A stretch of DNA of 64,000 nucleotides from Nocardia abscessus (GTDB taxonomy: Bacteria; Actinomycetota; Actinomycetes; Mycobacteriales; Mycobacteriaceae), in the NCBI RefSeq assembly GCF_015477775.1, contig NZ_JADLQO010000001.1:186001-250000 (forward strand). Reading direction: 5' to 3'. Below the pieces are notes generated by a model. That model had not been told where the DNA came from. It saw only the letters and a program-made list of their open reading frames with translations, and did no database searches. Position numbers and translations under genes: made by a program. Of the stretch, positions 36,254 to 46,920 are shown piece after piece. Every line of letters begins with the position of its first letter. Position 1 is the stretch's first letter.

Positions 36254-37252
36254 ATGCCCCACGCCCTGTCCCGCCGCCTGCTGTCGAGCCTCGCCGCTGG
36301 AAGCGCCTGCCTCACGGTCGTCGCCTGCGGCACGAGCGACGCGCCCAGCACTGCCGTCCACACCGTCTACGAACTGCCGGGCGATCGCGTCTACCCCGAG
36401 GGCATCGCGGTGGACGCACGCACCGGAGACAGCTACGTCGGCTCCTACAGCACCGGCGCGGTCTACCGCGCGTCACCGAACGCGCGACGGGCCGAGGTCT
36501 TCCTGCCCGAAGGCGCCAACGACCACAAGACCGCCAACGGCTTGAAGGTCGACACGGCAGGCCGGCTCTGGGTCACCGATTCGACCACCGGGGTCGCGGT
36601 CTACGACATCGCGACGCGCGCCCTGCTCGCCGACTTCACCGTGCCGGGCACCGAGCCGCGCTTCGTGAACGATCTCGCCATCACACCGGACGGCACCGCG
36701 TACCTCACCGACAGCATTCGGGCAGTCGTCTATCGCGTCACCCCGGACCAACTCGCCGCCGCTCGGGCACAGGGCGGGCGCGGCGAACTGACCCCGCGAT
36801 TCGACCTGCGCTCCGCCCTGCCGCCCATCGAGCCGGGCGCCTTCACGCTGAACGGCATCGTCGCCGATCCGGCGGGCCGTTATCTGCTCACGGTCGACAT
36901 GCCGCGCGGCGAGCTGTACCGCATCGCCTTGACCCAGGAGGCGAGCCCCATCGGCAAAGTCACCCTGCGCGGCGGCGATCTGCGGCAGGGCGACGGACTC
37001 GAACTGCGCGAGGGCACCCTCTGGGCCGCGCACAACACCACCAACACGATCAGCCGCTGGACCATCTCCGACGACGGCGCCACCGCGACGCTCGCGCAGC
37101 AGCGCACCGACGAGACCCTGGCCATTCCCACGACCCTGGCCCGCGCCGGTGACCGGACCCTGATCGTCTCCTCCCAGTTCGACAAGGGCGGTCCGATGGG
37201 GCCGGGCAGCCCGGAGACGCCGTTCGCCGTCGTCACCCTCGACGGAATCTGA
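36254..37252 (+). CDS. SMP-30/gluconolactonase-like beta-propeller lipoprotein
   Basis: A 332-residue exported protein. The N-terminal signal ends in the lipobox VVAC (Cys about residue 23), after which repeated blades such as YPEGIAVDARTGDSYVGSY, NGLKVDTAGRLWVTDS and VNDLAITPDGTAYLTDS form an SMP-30/gluconolactonase-type propeller. It may hydrolyse a lactone or act as a binding protein on the cell surface. ATG at 36254 follows GAAGAGG. It is divergent from a MarR gene that probably regulates it. Confidence 0.82.
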   Translation: MPHALSRRLLSSLAAGSACLTVVACGTSDAPSTAVHTVYELPGDRVYPEGIAVDARTGDSYVGSYSTGAVYRASPNARRAEVFLPEGANDHKTANGLKVDTAGRLWVTDSTTGVAVYDIATRALLADFTVPGTEPRFVNDLAITPDGTAYLTDSIRAVVYRVTPDQLAAARAQGGRGELTPRFDLRSALPPIEPGAFTLNGIVADPAGRYLLTVDMPRGELYRIALTQEASPIGKVTLRGGDLRQGDGLELREGTLWAAHNTTNTISRWTISDDGATATLAQQRTDETLAIPTTLARAGDRTLIVSSQFDKGGPMGPGSPETPFAVVTLDGI

Positions 37253-37267
37253 TGCCGAAACGCCGAC

Positions 37268-37295
37268 AGCCGGCCCACCTCGCGGTGGACCGGCT
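37268..37295. terminator. Bidirectional terminator hairpin
   Basis: 12-bp arms (AGCCGGCCCACC/GGTGGACCGGCT, one mismatch) with a 4-base TCGC loop between the convergent lipoprotein and groEL genes. Confidence 0.7.
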
Positions 37296-37328
37296 TCCGG
37301 TTCGAACTGTGCTGCCGGGTGGCCGGAC

Positions 37329-39020
<1,692 letters not shown>

Positions 39021-39093
39021 TTACGCTGGCCAGGTTCGGTGCCCGCGACGGACGACCGAGGGTGTCTACGGAACCCGGTCTCACCGTCCCGAC

Positions 39094-39120
39094 CTGGCAC
39101 TCACAGGTCGAGAGTGCCAA
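39094..39120 (-). promoter_or_regulatory. CIRCE element 1 (HrcA operator)
   Basis: CTGGCACTC, nine bases, GAGTGCCAA, a near-consensus CIRCE inverted repeat (consensus TTAGCACTC-N9-GAGTGCTAA), 140 bases upstream of the groEL2 start codon. Confidence 0.88.
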
Positions 39121-39128
39121 GAGCATTT

Positions 39129-39155
39129 TTAGCACTCAGGGGTGTCGAGTGCAAG
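39129..39155 (-). promoter_or_regulatory. CIRCE element 2 (HrcA operator)
   Basis: TTAGCACTC, nine bases, GAGTGCAAG: a perfect left arm and a right arm with two changes, 8 bases beyond the first CIRCE. Tandem HrcA sites should tighten heat-shock control. Confidence 0.82.
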
Positions 39156-39177
39156 GTCCGCCCGCGCCGCCGCGCCG

Positions 39178-39471
39178 CTAATGGCGGTCGTCGACGCGCA
39201 GGACCAGCGCGACGAAGGCGTCGGTGCGGCGTTCCTCGGGCGTGCGGGGCTCGCCCTCCTCGACGGTGACGAGTTCGGCGTCGTGCAGTAGCAACTCCGC
39301 CTCCACCCGCATGATGGCGCGAATGAACGGCGGCGCGACGTCCGGCGGCAGGTCGCCGTTCACCACATAGCTGCCGTCCGGTTGGGACTCGGTGGACACA
39401 TACGAAAGCGCGCGCAGCAGATCTGCGCGCCGTTCCCCCGCTATTAGGTCGGAATCCATTTCATCCGCCAT
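39178..39471 (-). CDS. Conserved-looking small protein of unknown function
   Basis: A 97-residue acidic soluble protein starting MADEMDSDLIAGERRADLL, with a beta-hairpin-like segment (DGSYVVNGDLPPDVAPPFIRAIMRVEAEL) and a C-terminal VALVLRVDDRH. Codon use is normal for the genome. It lies upstream of the groEL2 promoter on the same strand, and its stop is 22 bases from the second CIRCE. No family was recognised. Confidence 0.6.
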   Translation of the reverse strand: MADEMDSDLIAGERRADLLRALSYVSTESQPDGSYVVNGDLPPDVAPPFIRAIMRVEAELLLHDAELVTVEEGEPRTPEERRTDAFVALVLRVDDRH

Positions 39472-39661
39472 TGCTATAGCTTAGCCGCCAGGGGTTCACA
39501 TCTTCGGCCGGAAGATTCGCCGTCTCTGGCCCGTGCGACGAAATCGCAGGTCAGCGGGTCATTTGTCGGACAGCCGGGAATTCGACGCCGCGCCACCGCG
39601 CCCGCCGGGGCGTAGATTCCGACTGGACCATGATCAACCTCATCCCGGAAGGGGACGCAGG

Positions 39662-41719
39662 GTGGCCGACCTGCCGTTCGATTCGCTGTACCGGCACGGC
39701 TTCGCCCGGGTGGCGGTCGCGGTGCCCCGGGTACGGGTGGCCGACCCCGCCTACAACGTGGAGCAGACCGTGGAACTGGCCGCGCAAGCCGCGGCGGCGG
39801 GCGCGGTACTGACGGTGTTCCCCGAGTTGGGCTTGTCCTCCTACACCGCCGACGACCTGTTCCAGCAGGACGCGCTGGACGCCGCGGTCGAGGCGGCGCT
39901 CGAGCGCGTTGTCGCGGCGAGCACGGACATCGACACGGTGCTCGTGGTGGGCGCTCCGGTGCGGACCCAAGGCCGGTTGTTCAACTGCGCGATCGCCATC
40001 TGCCGCGGCCTCGTGCTCGGCGTAGCGCCGAAGAGCTACCTGCCGAACTATCGGGAGTTCTACGAGACGCGCCAGTTCGCGGCGGCGCGGGAGGTGCTGG
40101 AGGACCATGTCACGGTGGCCGGGCACCGGGCGCCGTTCGGGTCCGATCTGCTGTTGCGCGCGAACAATCTCGACGACTTCGTCTTCCACCTGGAGATCTG
40201 CGAGGACGGGTGGGTGCCGTTGCCGCCGAGCGGGTTCGCCGCGCTGGCCGGGGCGACCGTGCTGGTCAACCTGTCCGCGAGCAATATCGTGATCGGGAAG
40301 GCCGACTACCGGCGGTCGCTGTGCACCTCGCATTCGGCGCGGTATCTCGCGGCCTACCTGTACTCCGCGGCGGGCCACGGCGAGTCCACCACCGACCTCG
40401 CCTGGGACGGGCAGGCGCTGATCTGCGAGAACGGCGACCTGCTCGCCGAGGGTGAGCGGTTCTGCGATCATCCCCAGCTGGTCACCGCCGACCTGGACCT
40501 GCGCCGCCTCGCCGCGGATCGCTTGCGCACCACCAGTTTCGCCGACAATGTGCACGACCACCGGGACCGGCTGGTCGCGATGCGGCGCATCGACGTCCGG
40601 CTGCCCGTCCCCGAGGTCTCGGTCCCGCTGCGCCGCGAGATCGAGCGCTTCCCCTACGTTCCCGCCGACCCGGCCGTGCGCAACGAGCGCTGCGCCGAGG
40701 TGCACCACATCCAGATCGAGGGCCTGAGCACGCGTTTGCGCGCCACCGGGCTCGAGCGGGTGGTGATCGGGGTGTCCGGCGGGCTGGACTCCACCCAGGC
40801 GCTGATCGTCGCGGCCAAGGCGATGGATCGGCTCGGCCTGCCGCGGTCGAACGTGCTGGCCTACACCATGCCCGGCTTCGCGACCAGCACCAGGACCAGA
40901 ACCGACGCACACCGCCTGATGGCCGCCCTCGGCGTCACGGCGCGCGAGATCGACATCCGCCCCTCCGCCACCCAGATGCTGCGCGACCTCGGCCATCCGG
41001 CCGCCGACGGCGCACCGGTGTACGACGTCACCTACGAGAACGTGCAGGCGGGCGAGCGCACCTCGCATCTGTTCCGGCTGGCCAACCTGCACGGCGCGCT
41101 CGTGGTCGGCACCGGCGACCTCAGCGAGCTCGCGCTCGGCTGGTGCACGTTCGGCGTCGGCGACCACATGGCGCACTACAGCGTCAACGCCTCGGTGCCC
41201 AAGACGCTGATCAAATACCTGATCGCCTGGGCGGTGGACACCGAGCAGCTCGGCGCCGAAGCGGGTGAGGTGCTGTCCTCGATCCTGCGCACCGAGATCT
41301 CCCCCGAACTCGTTCCGAACGCCGATCCCTCGGCGCCGTCGCAGAGTTCGGAGGCCGCCGTCGGCCCGTACGAGTTGCAAGACTTCCACCTCTACTACGT
41401 GCTGCGCTTCGGTTACCTGCCCAGCCGCGTCGCCTATCTGGCCAGCCACGCGTGGTCCGATCCCGCGACCGGCCGCTGGCCCGACCTCGTCCCCGCCGAC
41501 CAGCGCAACGCCTACGACCTCGCGACGATCAAGCACTGGCTCGGCGAGTTCCTGCTGCGCTTCGTGCAGACCAGCCAGTTCAAGCGCTCGACGCTGCCGA
41601 ACGCGCCGAAGGTCGGCTCCGGCGGATCGCTGTCGCCGCGCGGCGATTGGCGCGCGCCGAGCGACGCCTCGGCGGCGGCCTGGCTGGCCGAACTCGCCCG
41701 CAATGTGCCCGATGCCTGA
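39662..41719 (+). CDS. nadE: Glutamine-dependent NAD+ synthetase
   Basis: A 685-residue two-domain enzyme that converts deamido-NAD+ to NAD+ with ammonia tunnelled from glutamine. The N-terminal nitrilase-type glutaminase carries Glu55 ([10 protein letters not shown]), Lys124 (APKSYLPNY) and Cys180 (LEICEDGW). The C-terminal synthetase has the pyrophosphate loop [13 protein letters not shown] and [15 protein letters not shown]. Length matches M. tuberculosis NadE. GTG at 39662 follows GGAAGGGGAC; further upstream the frame is non-conserved. Confidence 0.95.
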   Translation: MADLPFDSLYRHGFARVAVAVPRVRVADPAYNVEQTVELAAQAAAAGAVLTVFPELGLSSYTADDLFQQDALDAAVEAALERVVAASTDIDTVLVVGAPVRTQGRLFNCAIAICRGLVLGVAPKSYLPNYREFYETRQFAAAREVLEDHVTVAGHRAPFGSDLLLRANNLDDFVFHLEICEDGWVPLPPSGFAALAGATVLVNLSASNIVIGKADYRRSLCTSHSARYLAAYLYSAAGHGESTTDLAWDGQALICENGDLLAEGERFCDHPQLVTADLDLRRLAADRLRTTSFADNVHDHRDRLVAMRRIDVRLPVPEVSVPLRREIERFPYVPADPAVRNERCAEVHHIQIEGLSTRLRATGLERVVIGVSGGLDSTQALIVAAKAMDRLGLPRSNVLAYTMPGFATSTRTRTDAHRLMAALGVTAREIDIRPSATQMLRDLGHPAADGAPVYDVTYENVQAGERTSHLFRLANLHGALVVGTGDLSELALGWCTFGVGDHMAHYSVNASVPKTLIKYLIAWAVDTEQLGAEAGEVLSSILRTEISPELVPNADPSAPSQSSEAAVGPYELQDFHLYYVLRFGYLPSRVAYLASHAWSDPATGRWPDLVPADQRNAYDLATIKHWLGEFLLRFVQTSQFKRSTLPNAPKVGSGGSLSPRGDWRAPSDASAAAWLAELARNVPDA

Positions 41720-41780
41720 CCCGTCCTGAGCGTCGGACGCCCTCGCGTACAGCCGGACACGCCGTGCCTATGGTGGCTGG

Positions 41781-42455
41781 GTGAGTGAGAAACCCGGCTG
41801 GGATGCCATCGACGGGGCATTGCGGCCGCTGTACGGCGATATCGAGCCCTTTCACTGGGCGTCCGACCACCCGTGGTCCCTGGGTGGGTCCGACCCGCTC
41901 GACGGGATCAGCGCGTACCCCCGCACCGACCCGGTGCCGCACTGGCACTACGTCAGCTACGGGATGACCGAACTGTACGAGAAGGAATGGGACAACCCGG
42001 CGGAGTCCGGCTGGGGTTTCGAATTCACCTTCCGGTTGGCGCGCGAGCCCGGCGACACCGAACCGCCCGTGTGGCCGGCGAACTTCGTGCAGAACCTCGC
42101 CCGCTACGTCTTCCAGTCCGGCAAGTGGTTCGAACCGGGACACACCATCAAAGCGAACGGGCCGATCGCGGCGGGCCACGCGGACTGCACCAATCACGCC
42201 GTCTGCTTCACGGCCGACCCGGAACTCGGCGCCATCGACAGCCCGCACGGCCGCGTGCTGTTCCTGCAGATCGTCGGGCTGACCATGCGGGAATACCGTG
42301 CCGCACAAGGCGGACGCGGCCTCGCGCTGCTCGCCGAGCTGGAACCGCGACTACCCCTGTACGTCACCGACATCCACCGTGAGTCTTTGGTCGCCGAGCC
42401 GAAGCCGCAGGCTCGGTGGCCGCGATGGGGCGGCGGCCTGGCCGGACGGGCGTGA
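41781..42455 (+). CDS. Suppressor-of-fused (SUFU) domain protein
   Basis: A 224-residue protein with the SUFU-like domain found in scattered bacteria: FHWASDHPWSLGG, DPVPHWHYVSYGMTELYEK, GWGFEFTFRLAR and VLFLQIVGLT. In bacteria the domain occurs in polymorphic-toxin immunity proteins and elsewhere; no toxin gene is next to it here. Start is GTG at 41781. Function is unknown. Confidence 0.75.
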   Translation: MSEKPGWDAIDGALRPLYGDIEPFHWASDHPWSLGGSDPLDGISAYPRTDPVPHWHYVSYGMTELYEKEWDNPAESGWGFEFTFRLAREPGDTEPPVWPANFVQNLARYVFQSGKWFEPGHTIKANGPIAAGHADCTNHAVCFTADPELGAIDSPHGRVLFLQIVGLTMREYRAAQGGRGLALLAELEPRLPLYVTDIHRESLVAEPKPQARWPRWGGGLAGRA

Positions 42456-42692
42456 TCAGGCCGCTCGACTCGCCGGTAGGCCGGTCGTAGCGGTCCGGCG
42501 TGGCCCGGGGTTCCCCGCGCCCCGGGTGCGCAACGCCCGCCGCCGCCGCGCCCGTGCCGCCCGCGCACCGCGGAACCCGTTGACGAGGTTGTGGATACGG
42601 TGCAACGGCACCGATCGCCGAGGCAGCCCGATCACCAGCAAAGACACCGCGAAAGCGAGCGCGATCCCCGCGCGGACTCTTCCGCCGCCCAT
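42456..42692 (-). CDS. Possible small basic membrane-anchored protein
   Basis: A 78-codon frame starting 6 bases after the Clp-N gene stop, encoding one hydrophobic segment (about 7-23) followed by a very Arg/Ala-rich tail. It could be a translationally coupled small protein, but the high-GC composition makes chance open frames common and no homologue was recognised. Confidence 0.35.
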   Translation of the reverse strand: MGGGRVRAGIALAFAVSLLVIGLPRRSVPLHRIHNLVNGFRGARAARARRRRALRTRGAGNPGPRRTATTGLPASRAA

Positions 42693-42698
42693 CGGGAC

Positions 42699-43424
42699 TC
42701 AGGGTTTCCCGGTCGTGATGGACGCGAGCACCTCGACCAGATGCGTTTCGACACTGGCCTTGTCGACGCCGAGGTCGCTGAGCAGGCCCGCGCCGTTCTC
42801 CTGTTCGAGCAGGGCGAGCAGGATGTGCTCGGTGCCGATGTAGTTGTGCCCCAGCCGAAGCGCCTCGCGGAAGGTGAGCTCGAGCACCTTCTTGGCCTCC
42901 GCGCCGAACGGGATCAGCGGGGGGACTTCCCCTTCGCTCGGTGGCAGGGACGCGGAGGCCGCGGCGGAGAGCACGTCGAGGGCCACGCCACGAGCGACGA
43001 GTTCGTGCACCGCGAGACCCTGCGGTTCGGTGAGCAGGCCGAGCACCACGTGCCCGAGGGCGATTTCGCGGTTGCCCGCCGCGCGCGCGGCCTCCTGCGC
43101 CGCCATCACTACCGCCCGCGCCCGCGCGGTGAAACGAGCGAAGCCCGTGTTCGGGTCCATGGCCGCCGCGGCGCCCGGATCGGGCACTTTGGGCACGAAC
43201 CGCTTCTGCGCGGCCTGCTTGGTGACGCCCATGCTTGCCCCGATGTCGGTCCACGAGGCGCCGGAGCGCCGGGCCTGGTCGACGAAGTGGCCGATCAGGT
43301 GGTCGGCCACTTCATCGAGATGATTCGCCACGACCACGGCGTCGGACAGTTGCTCGAGCACGTTGTCGGGACGGGCTTTCTTGATGCCCTCGATCAGGTC
43401 GTCGAGGCGGAATTGTGAAGTCAT
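42699..43424 (-). CDS. Clp N-terminal domain protein with HTH (regulator-like)
   Basis: A 241-residue protein lacking AAA modules. Residues about 1-80 form a helical region with an HTH-like ASWTDIGASMGVTKQAAQKRF; residues about 95-235 contain two Clp repeat motifs (FTARARAVVMAAQEAARAAG and FGAEAKKVLELTFREALRLGHNYIGTEHILLALLEQ). The family is widespread in actinomycetes and probably binds DNA while the Clp-N domain senses protein quality or a ligand. Two identical-arm palindromes lie just upstream. Confidence 0.83.
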   Translation of the reverse strand: MTSQFRLDDLIEGIKKARPDNVLEQLSDAVVVANHLDEVADHLIGHFVDQARRSGASWTDIGASMGVTKQAAQKRFVPKVPDPGAAAAMDPNTGFARFTARARAVVMAAQEAARAAGNREIALGHVVLGLLTEPQGLAVHELVARGVALDVLSAAASASLPPSEGEVPPLIPFGAEAKKVLELTFREALRLGHNYIGTEHILLALLEQENGAGLLSDLGVDKASVETHLVEVLASITTGKP

Positions 43425-43425
43425 G

Positions 43426-43444
43426 CGTCAACGATAGGTTGACG
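43426..43444. promoter_or_regulatory. Operator 1 upstream of Clp-N regulator
   Basis: Perfect inverted repeat CGTCAAC-GATAG-GTTGACG starting 1 base before the start codon. Very probably an autoregulatory site. Confidence 0.7.
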
Positions 43445-43453
43445 ATGCCCAGT

Positions 43454-43472
43454 CGTCAACGACTGGTTGACG
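43454..43472. promoter_or_regulatory. Operator 2 upstream of Clp-N regulator
   Basis: Second perfect copy, CGTCAAC-GACTG-GTTGACG, 28 bases centre to centre from the first, between the Clp-N gene and the end of the oxidoreductase gene. Confidence 0.7.
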
Positions 43473-43478
43473 TTTAGT

Positions 43479-44567
43479 TCAGGGGCGCGCCTGCCAGGCC
43501 GCGCCCCGCACGATGCGCTCCTTCACCCACGCCGCCGTCCGCCCGGTCAGCACCGTCCGCGCCGGTGCGTCGTCAGCCCGCACCGCCTGGACGAGCCCGT
43601 CCCGGCGCCCCAGGCTGAGGCACTGGAGCACATACCGGAACTCGAACTCTTCCGGCTCGCGACCGCGCATCCGGGCGACGACGGCATCGGCCGCGTGCTT
43701 GCCGGTGGGCAGCGCCGTGGCGCACGCCATGCGCAGATCGCGACCGCCCGGCCCTGCGATGACGGCCGCGTCACCCGCCGCGTAGACGTCCGGGTGCGAC
43801 ACCGAACGCAAGGTCGAGTCGGTCAGCACCCGGCCGTGCGAATCCACCGCCAGGCCGGACCGGGCGGCGAGATCGGGCACGCGAAACCCCGTGGTCCACA
43901 CCGTTATCGCGGCCTCGACCAGCGAACCGTCGGCCAAGCGCGGGCCATCGGGCGAAACCTCGATCACCTTGGCGCCGGAGCGGATCTCGACTCCGAGACG
44001 CTCCAGTGTCCGCCTGATGTGCGCCTGCGCCCGCGCCGACAGCCAGGCGCCCGGCTCCTCCGACCCGAGCAGCAGCACCCGGGTGCCCGGATGCGATTCG
44101 GCCAGTTCCGCCGCCAGTTCGATGCCGGTCGCCCCGGCTCCGACGACCGCCACCGGTCCGCCCGGCACCGGCAGCGAGTTCACGTCCTCCTGCGTCGCGA
44201 CCGAATAGGCGTGTGCGGCCACCCCGGGAACGCTCTCGACATCGGCGATGCTGCCGAGGGCGTAGATCAGGGCGTCGTAGTCGAGGGCCTGCGCCGCGTC
44301 GAGCACCACGCGCTTTCCGGCCGTATCGATGTCCGTCGCCCGTGCGTTCACGAACTCGATCCGCTTGCTCTCCAGCAATTCCCGCAGATCCCAAGCGGGG
44401 ATGTGCTGGCCGGACGCCTGCTGGTGCAGCCGTACCCGCTCTACGAACGACGTGTGGGCGTCCACCACGGTGATCCGCGCGTCCCGCGCCGTGCGAGCCA
44501 GCCTGCGGGCCGCCGCCAATCCCGCGTACCCCGCGCCGAGCACGACGATCCGATGCTGTCCGGTCAT
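43479..44567 (-). CDS. NAD(P)/FAD-dependent oxidoreductase, NDH-2/AIF-like
   Basis: A 362-residue flavoprotein with two Rossmann motifs: IVVLGAGYAGLAAARRLA (FAD) and PVAVVGAGATGIELAAELAE (NADH). VYAAGDAA is the second FAD contact. The size and layout fit type II NADH dehydrogenase relatives, although it lacks the long C-terminal membrane-binding helix of true NDH-2. It lies downstream of an ECF41 sigma factor on the same strand (81-base gap), a known association for this sigma group. Confidence 0.85.
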   Translation of the reverse strand: MTGQHRIVVLGAGYAGLAAARRLARTARDARITVVDAHTSFVERVRLHQQASGQHIPAWDLRELLESKRIEFVNARATDIDTAGKRVVLDAAQALDYDALIYALGSIADVESVPGVAAHAYSVATQEDVNSLPVPGGPVAVVGAGATGIELAAELAESHPGTRVLLLGSEEPGAWLSARAQAHIRRTLERLGVEIRSGAKVIEVSPDGPRLADGSLVEAAITVWTTGFRVPDLAARSGLAVDSHGRVLTDSTLRSVSHPDVYAAGDAAVIAGPGGRDLRMACATALPTGKHAADAVVARMRGREPEEFEFRYVLQCLSLGRRDGLVQAVRADDAPARTVLTGRTAAWVKERIVRGAAWQARP

Positions 44568-44648
44568 GATGTGGCTCCTTTCGATCGGCCATCACCCTTC
44601 AGACCGGACAGGCCCCCGGAACCTGACAAATCAGGGCCGTGAAGCGCG

Positions 44649-45617
44649 TCACACCGGGCGTCGACGCCTGTCCGGCAGCGCGCCGACGACGCCATCCGGC
44701 CCGGTGGACCGCGCGAAATAGGACAGTTTCTCCGGATTGACGATCAACCGCAGCGCGGTGACCGCACCGTCGGCCGCCTCGATACCCACCACGAGCAGCG
44801 GCGCGCCGTCCACCCGCGCGACCGCGGCGGGGGCGCCGTTGACCTCTTCCACGAGCAACCGCATCCCGGGTACCTCCCAGCGCAACAGACCCGCCAGGTA
44901 CCGCGCCACCTGGTTCGCGCCGAGCACCGGCCGCCGAGCCGCGTTGACCTGGCCGCCGCCGTCGGCGGTCGCGCTCACGTCGGCGGCGAGCATCCGCTCC
45001 AGCGCCTCGATGTCGCCGTCGCGCGCCGCCTTCAGGAACCGCTCGATCAGTTCGTGAGCGTGCCCGGCCGGAATGCTGAAGCGGGCCCGGCCTTCTCGCA
45101 CGCGCCGGCCCGCCCGGCGGAAGATCTGCTGGGAGTTCGCCTCGGTCACGTCGAGCATGTCGGCGATCTCACGGTGGGCGTAGCCGAAGGCCTCGCGCAG
45201 CACGAAGACGGCGCGCTCGACCGGGGTCAGCCGCTCCAGCGCGCTCAGCAGGGCCAGCGAGACCAGTTCGCGCTCTTCCACGGTCTCCAGCGGACCGAGT
45301 TCGCCGCGCGCGGTCGGCACCGGCTCGGGCAGCCACGGGCCGACGTAGGTCTCCCGCCTGGCCCGCGCCGAAACCAACCAGGTACGGCACAGATTCACCA
45401 GCGCGGTGGTCAACCATGCCTCGGCGGAACGGATTCGGGCGCGGTCGGCGCCGTCCCAGCGCAGATAGGTCTCCTGCACCGCGTCCTCGGCCTCGGTGGC
45501 CGAGCCGAGCATCCGGTAGGCGAGCGCGAACAGCCGCGGTCGATGCCCCTCGAATTCCCGCAGGCACTCCGACCTCTCCGGGTCTTCGGGCCGTACCGGT
45601 CGGGTGACGCGAGACAT
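44649..45617 (-). CDS. ECF sigma factor, ECF41 (SigJ-like) with SnoaL-like domain
   Basis: A 322-residue extracytoplasmic-function sigma factor. Sigma-2 (YRMLGSATEAEDAVQETYLRW) and sigma-4 (REAFGYAHREIADMLDVTEANSQQI) regions are followed by a C-terminal SnoaL/NTF2-like domain with the NPEKL motif, hallmark of ECF41 proteins, where this domain replaces an anti-sigma factor. ATG at 45615-45617 is used. The neighbouring oxidoreductase is the probable main target, as in other ECF41 loci. Confidence 0.87.
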   Translation of the reverse strand: MSRVTRPVRPEDPERSECLREFEGHRPRLFALAYRMLGSATEAEDAVQETYLRWDGADRARIRSAEAWLTTALVNLCRTWLVSARARRETYVGPWLPEPVPTARGELGPLETVEERELVSLALLSALERLTPVERAVFVLREAFGYAHREIADMLDVTEANSQQIFRRAGRRVREGRARFSIPAGHAHELIERFLKAARDGDIEALERMLAADVSATADGGGQVNAARRPVLGANQVARYLAGLLRWEVPGMRLLVEEVNGAPAAVARVDGAPLLVVGIEAADGAVTALRLIVNPEKLSYFARSTGPDGVVGALPDRRRRPV

Positions 45618-45744
45618 GCGTCCAGGTCCCGCGTTCAGTGCCGCTGCTGGTTTGGGCGTGCCCGACGAGTTACCAGTGTGCTCCCTAAACGCATCGCCGC
45701 TGGTCATGGGGACGACAGTACCGTGTGTTGAGCGGCCAATTGCC

Positions 45745-46470
45745 ATCTAGTTGTGCTACTGACGATGGCCCGTTGACAGTGTGGGCCTGCGTCTTCTATG
45801 CAGCCTCTCATAGGGCGTCTGCCCTGCGAGGCCGCCGTGGGGGCGGTGGAAGTCGTAGTAATCCTCCCATTCCTCGAGCTTGTCATTGAACAACCCGGTG
45901 TCGTCGATGACGACACCATCGAGGAGGCGGTAGGACTCTTCGGCGTCGATGCGGTGCGAGCGCTCCACCTTGCCGTTGAGGCGCGGGGTTGCCGGTTTGA
46001 TGTAGGTGTGGCCGATGCCCTGGTCGATCACGTGCCAGTGGATGGCCGACTGGAACTCCGCACCATTGTCGGTCTGGATCTTCTCGACCTGGAACGGCAG
46101 CCGGGCGAGGACGTAGTCCAGGAACTGGATCGCGGTCTTCTGGTCCGAGCGGGGTAGACACGCAGCACCCGCAGCCGGGTGCAGTCGTCGATGGCGGTGT
46201 ACTGGTAGACGCGCTTGCGCCGCCCGGCCGCGGCGGTGATCGGTTCGATGAACTTCACATCGATCTGCACATGGTGGCCGGGGCGCTGCTTCTCGTAGCG
46301 CTTCCAGCGCTGCTTGTGGCGTTTGTAGCGCTGCGAGGCCGGCAGACGGTTCATGCACACGGTCGGACCGCAATCGCCGGCGCTGCCGGGCCGCGTCTCC
46401 GCCTCCGTCATGATGTGGCGCGTCGAGGACTCCGAAATTTGTTGGAACCGTTTGGAACCCCAGCGCGTCC
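45745..46470 (-). mobile_element. Degenerate IS481-family transposase remnant
   Basis: Two minus-strand frames together give the C-terminal two-thirds of an IS481 transposase: NRLPASQRYKRHKQRWKRYE and HVQIDVKFIEPI continue to RLRVLRVYP, then a one-base deletion near 46154 shifts to SDQKTAIQFLDYVLA, QTDNGAEFQSA, LNGKVERSHRIDAEE and DYYDFHRPHGG. The DDE residues are present, but the N-terminal HTH is missing or scrambled beyond about 46400. TGTCAACGGGCCATCG at the outer end (minus strand, 45763-45778) may be the right terminal repeat; no partner was found. Inactive. Confidence 0.8.
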
Positions 46471-46596
46471 TACCTAGTGACCAATCAAGAATCGAGGAAG
46501 GAGCGGACCGGTAGCCTGGCGTGCGCGACCGGCGGATCGTTCCGAAACCGAGAGACTGGCGGTGGAATCCGTTGTTCCCCAAACGGAGGGCTGGAC

Positions 46597-46920
46597 CATG
46601 CATGCCCCGAGCGGCGATTCCATCGGAACAGGAATAGCTGTTGCAACCATCGACACGATTGCGGTGCAGGGCACCGCGACGGATCTGGCCGTCTCGAGCC
46701 AAGACCGTACTGGATCTGGACTCGGCAGCGCCATTCGCTGCCGCACAGAGGAATCCGTCCCAAGTAGGCCAAAAACTATCGACAGTTCGGCGACCGCCTG
46801 TCGCTGGCGTGCTCGGATGCCGCGAGCATTCTGGCGCGTTGGGGTGCGAGCATCGGTGACTGCACAACGGCCCTCAACCGTTGCGCTACGGCCTACCAGG
46901 CGCAAAGCAGGACAATCGAA
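46597..46920 (+). pseudogene. Possible frameshifted ESX/WXG100-like gene
   Basis: Pieces in three frames read TIDTIAVQGTATDLAVSSQD, then SAAPFAAAQRN, then QFGDRLSLACSDAASILARW and TALNRCATAYQAQ. Together they resemble the short helical ESX-associated proteins common in Nocardia (two helices, Ala-rich, ending in ATAYxA). No single frame is intact, so it is at most a decayed gene. The match is by pattern only. Confidence 0.3.

Noticed and set aside
41781..42692. SUFU protein plus small neighbour as a toxin-immunity pair
   Set aside because: The neighbour is on the other strand, very Arg-rich and poorly supported, with no toxin domain.
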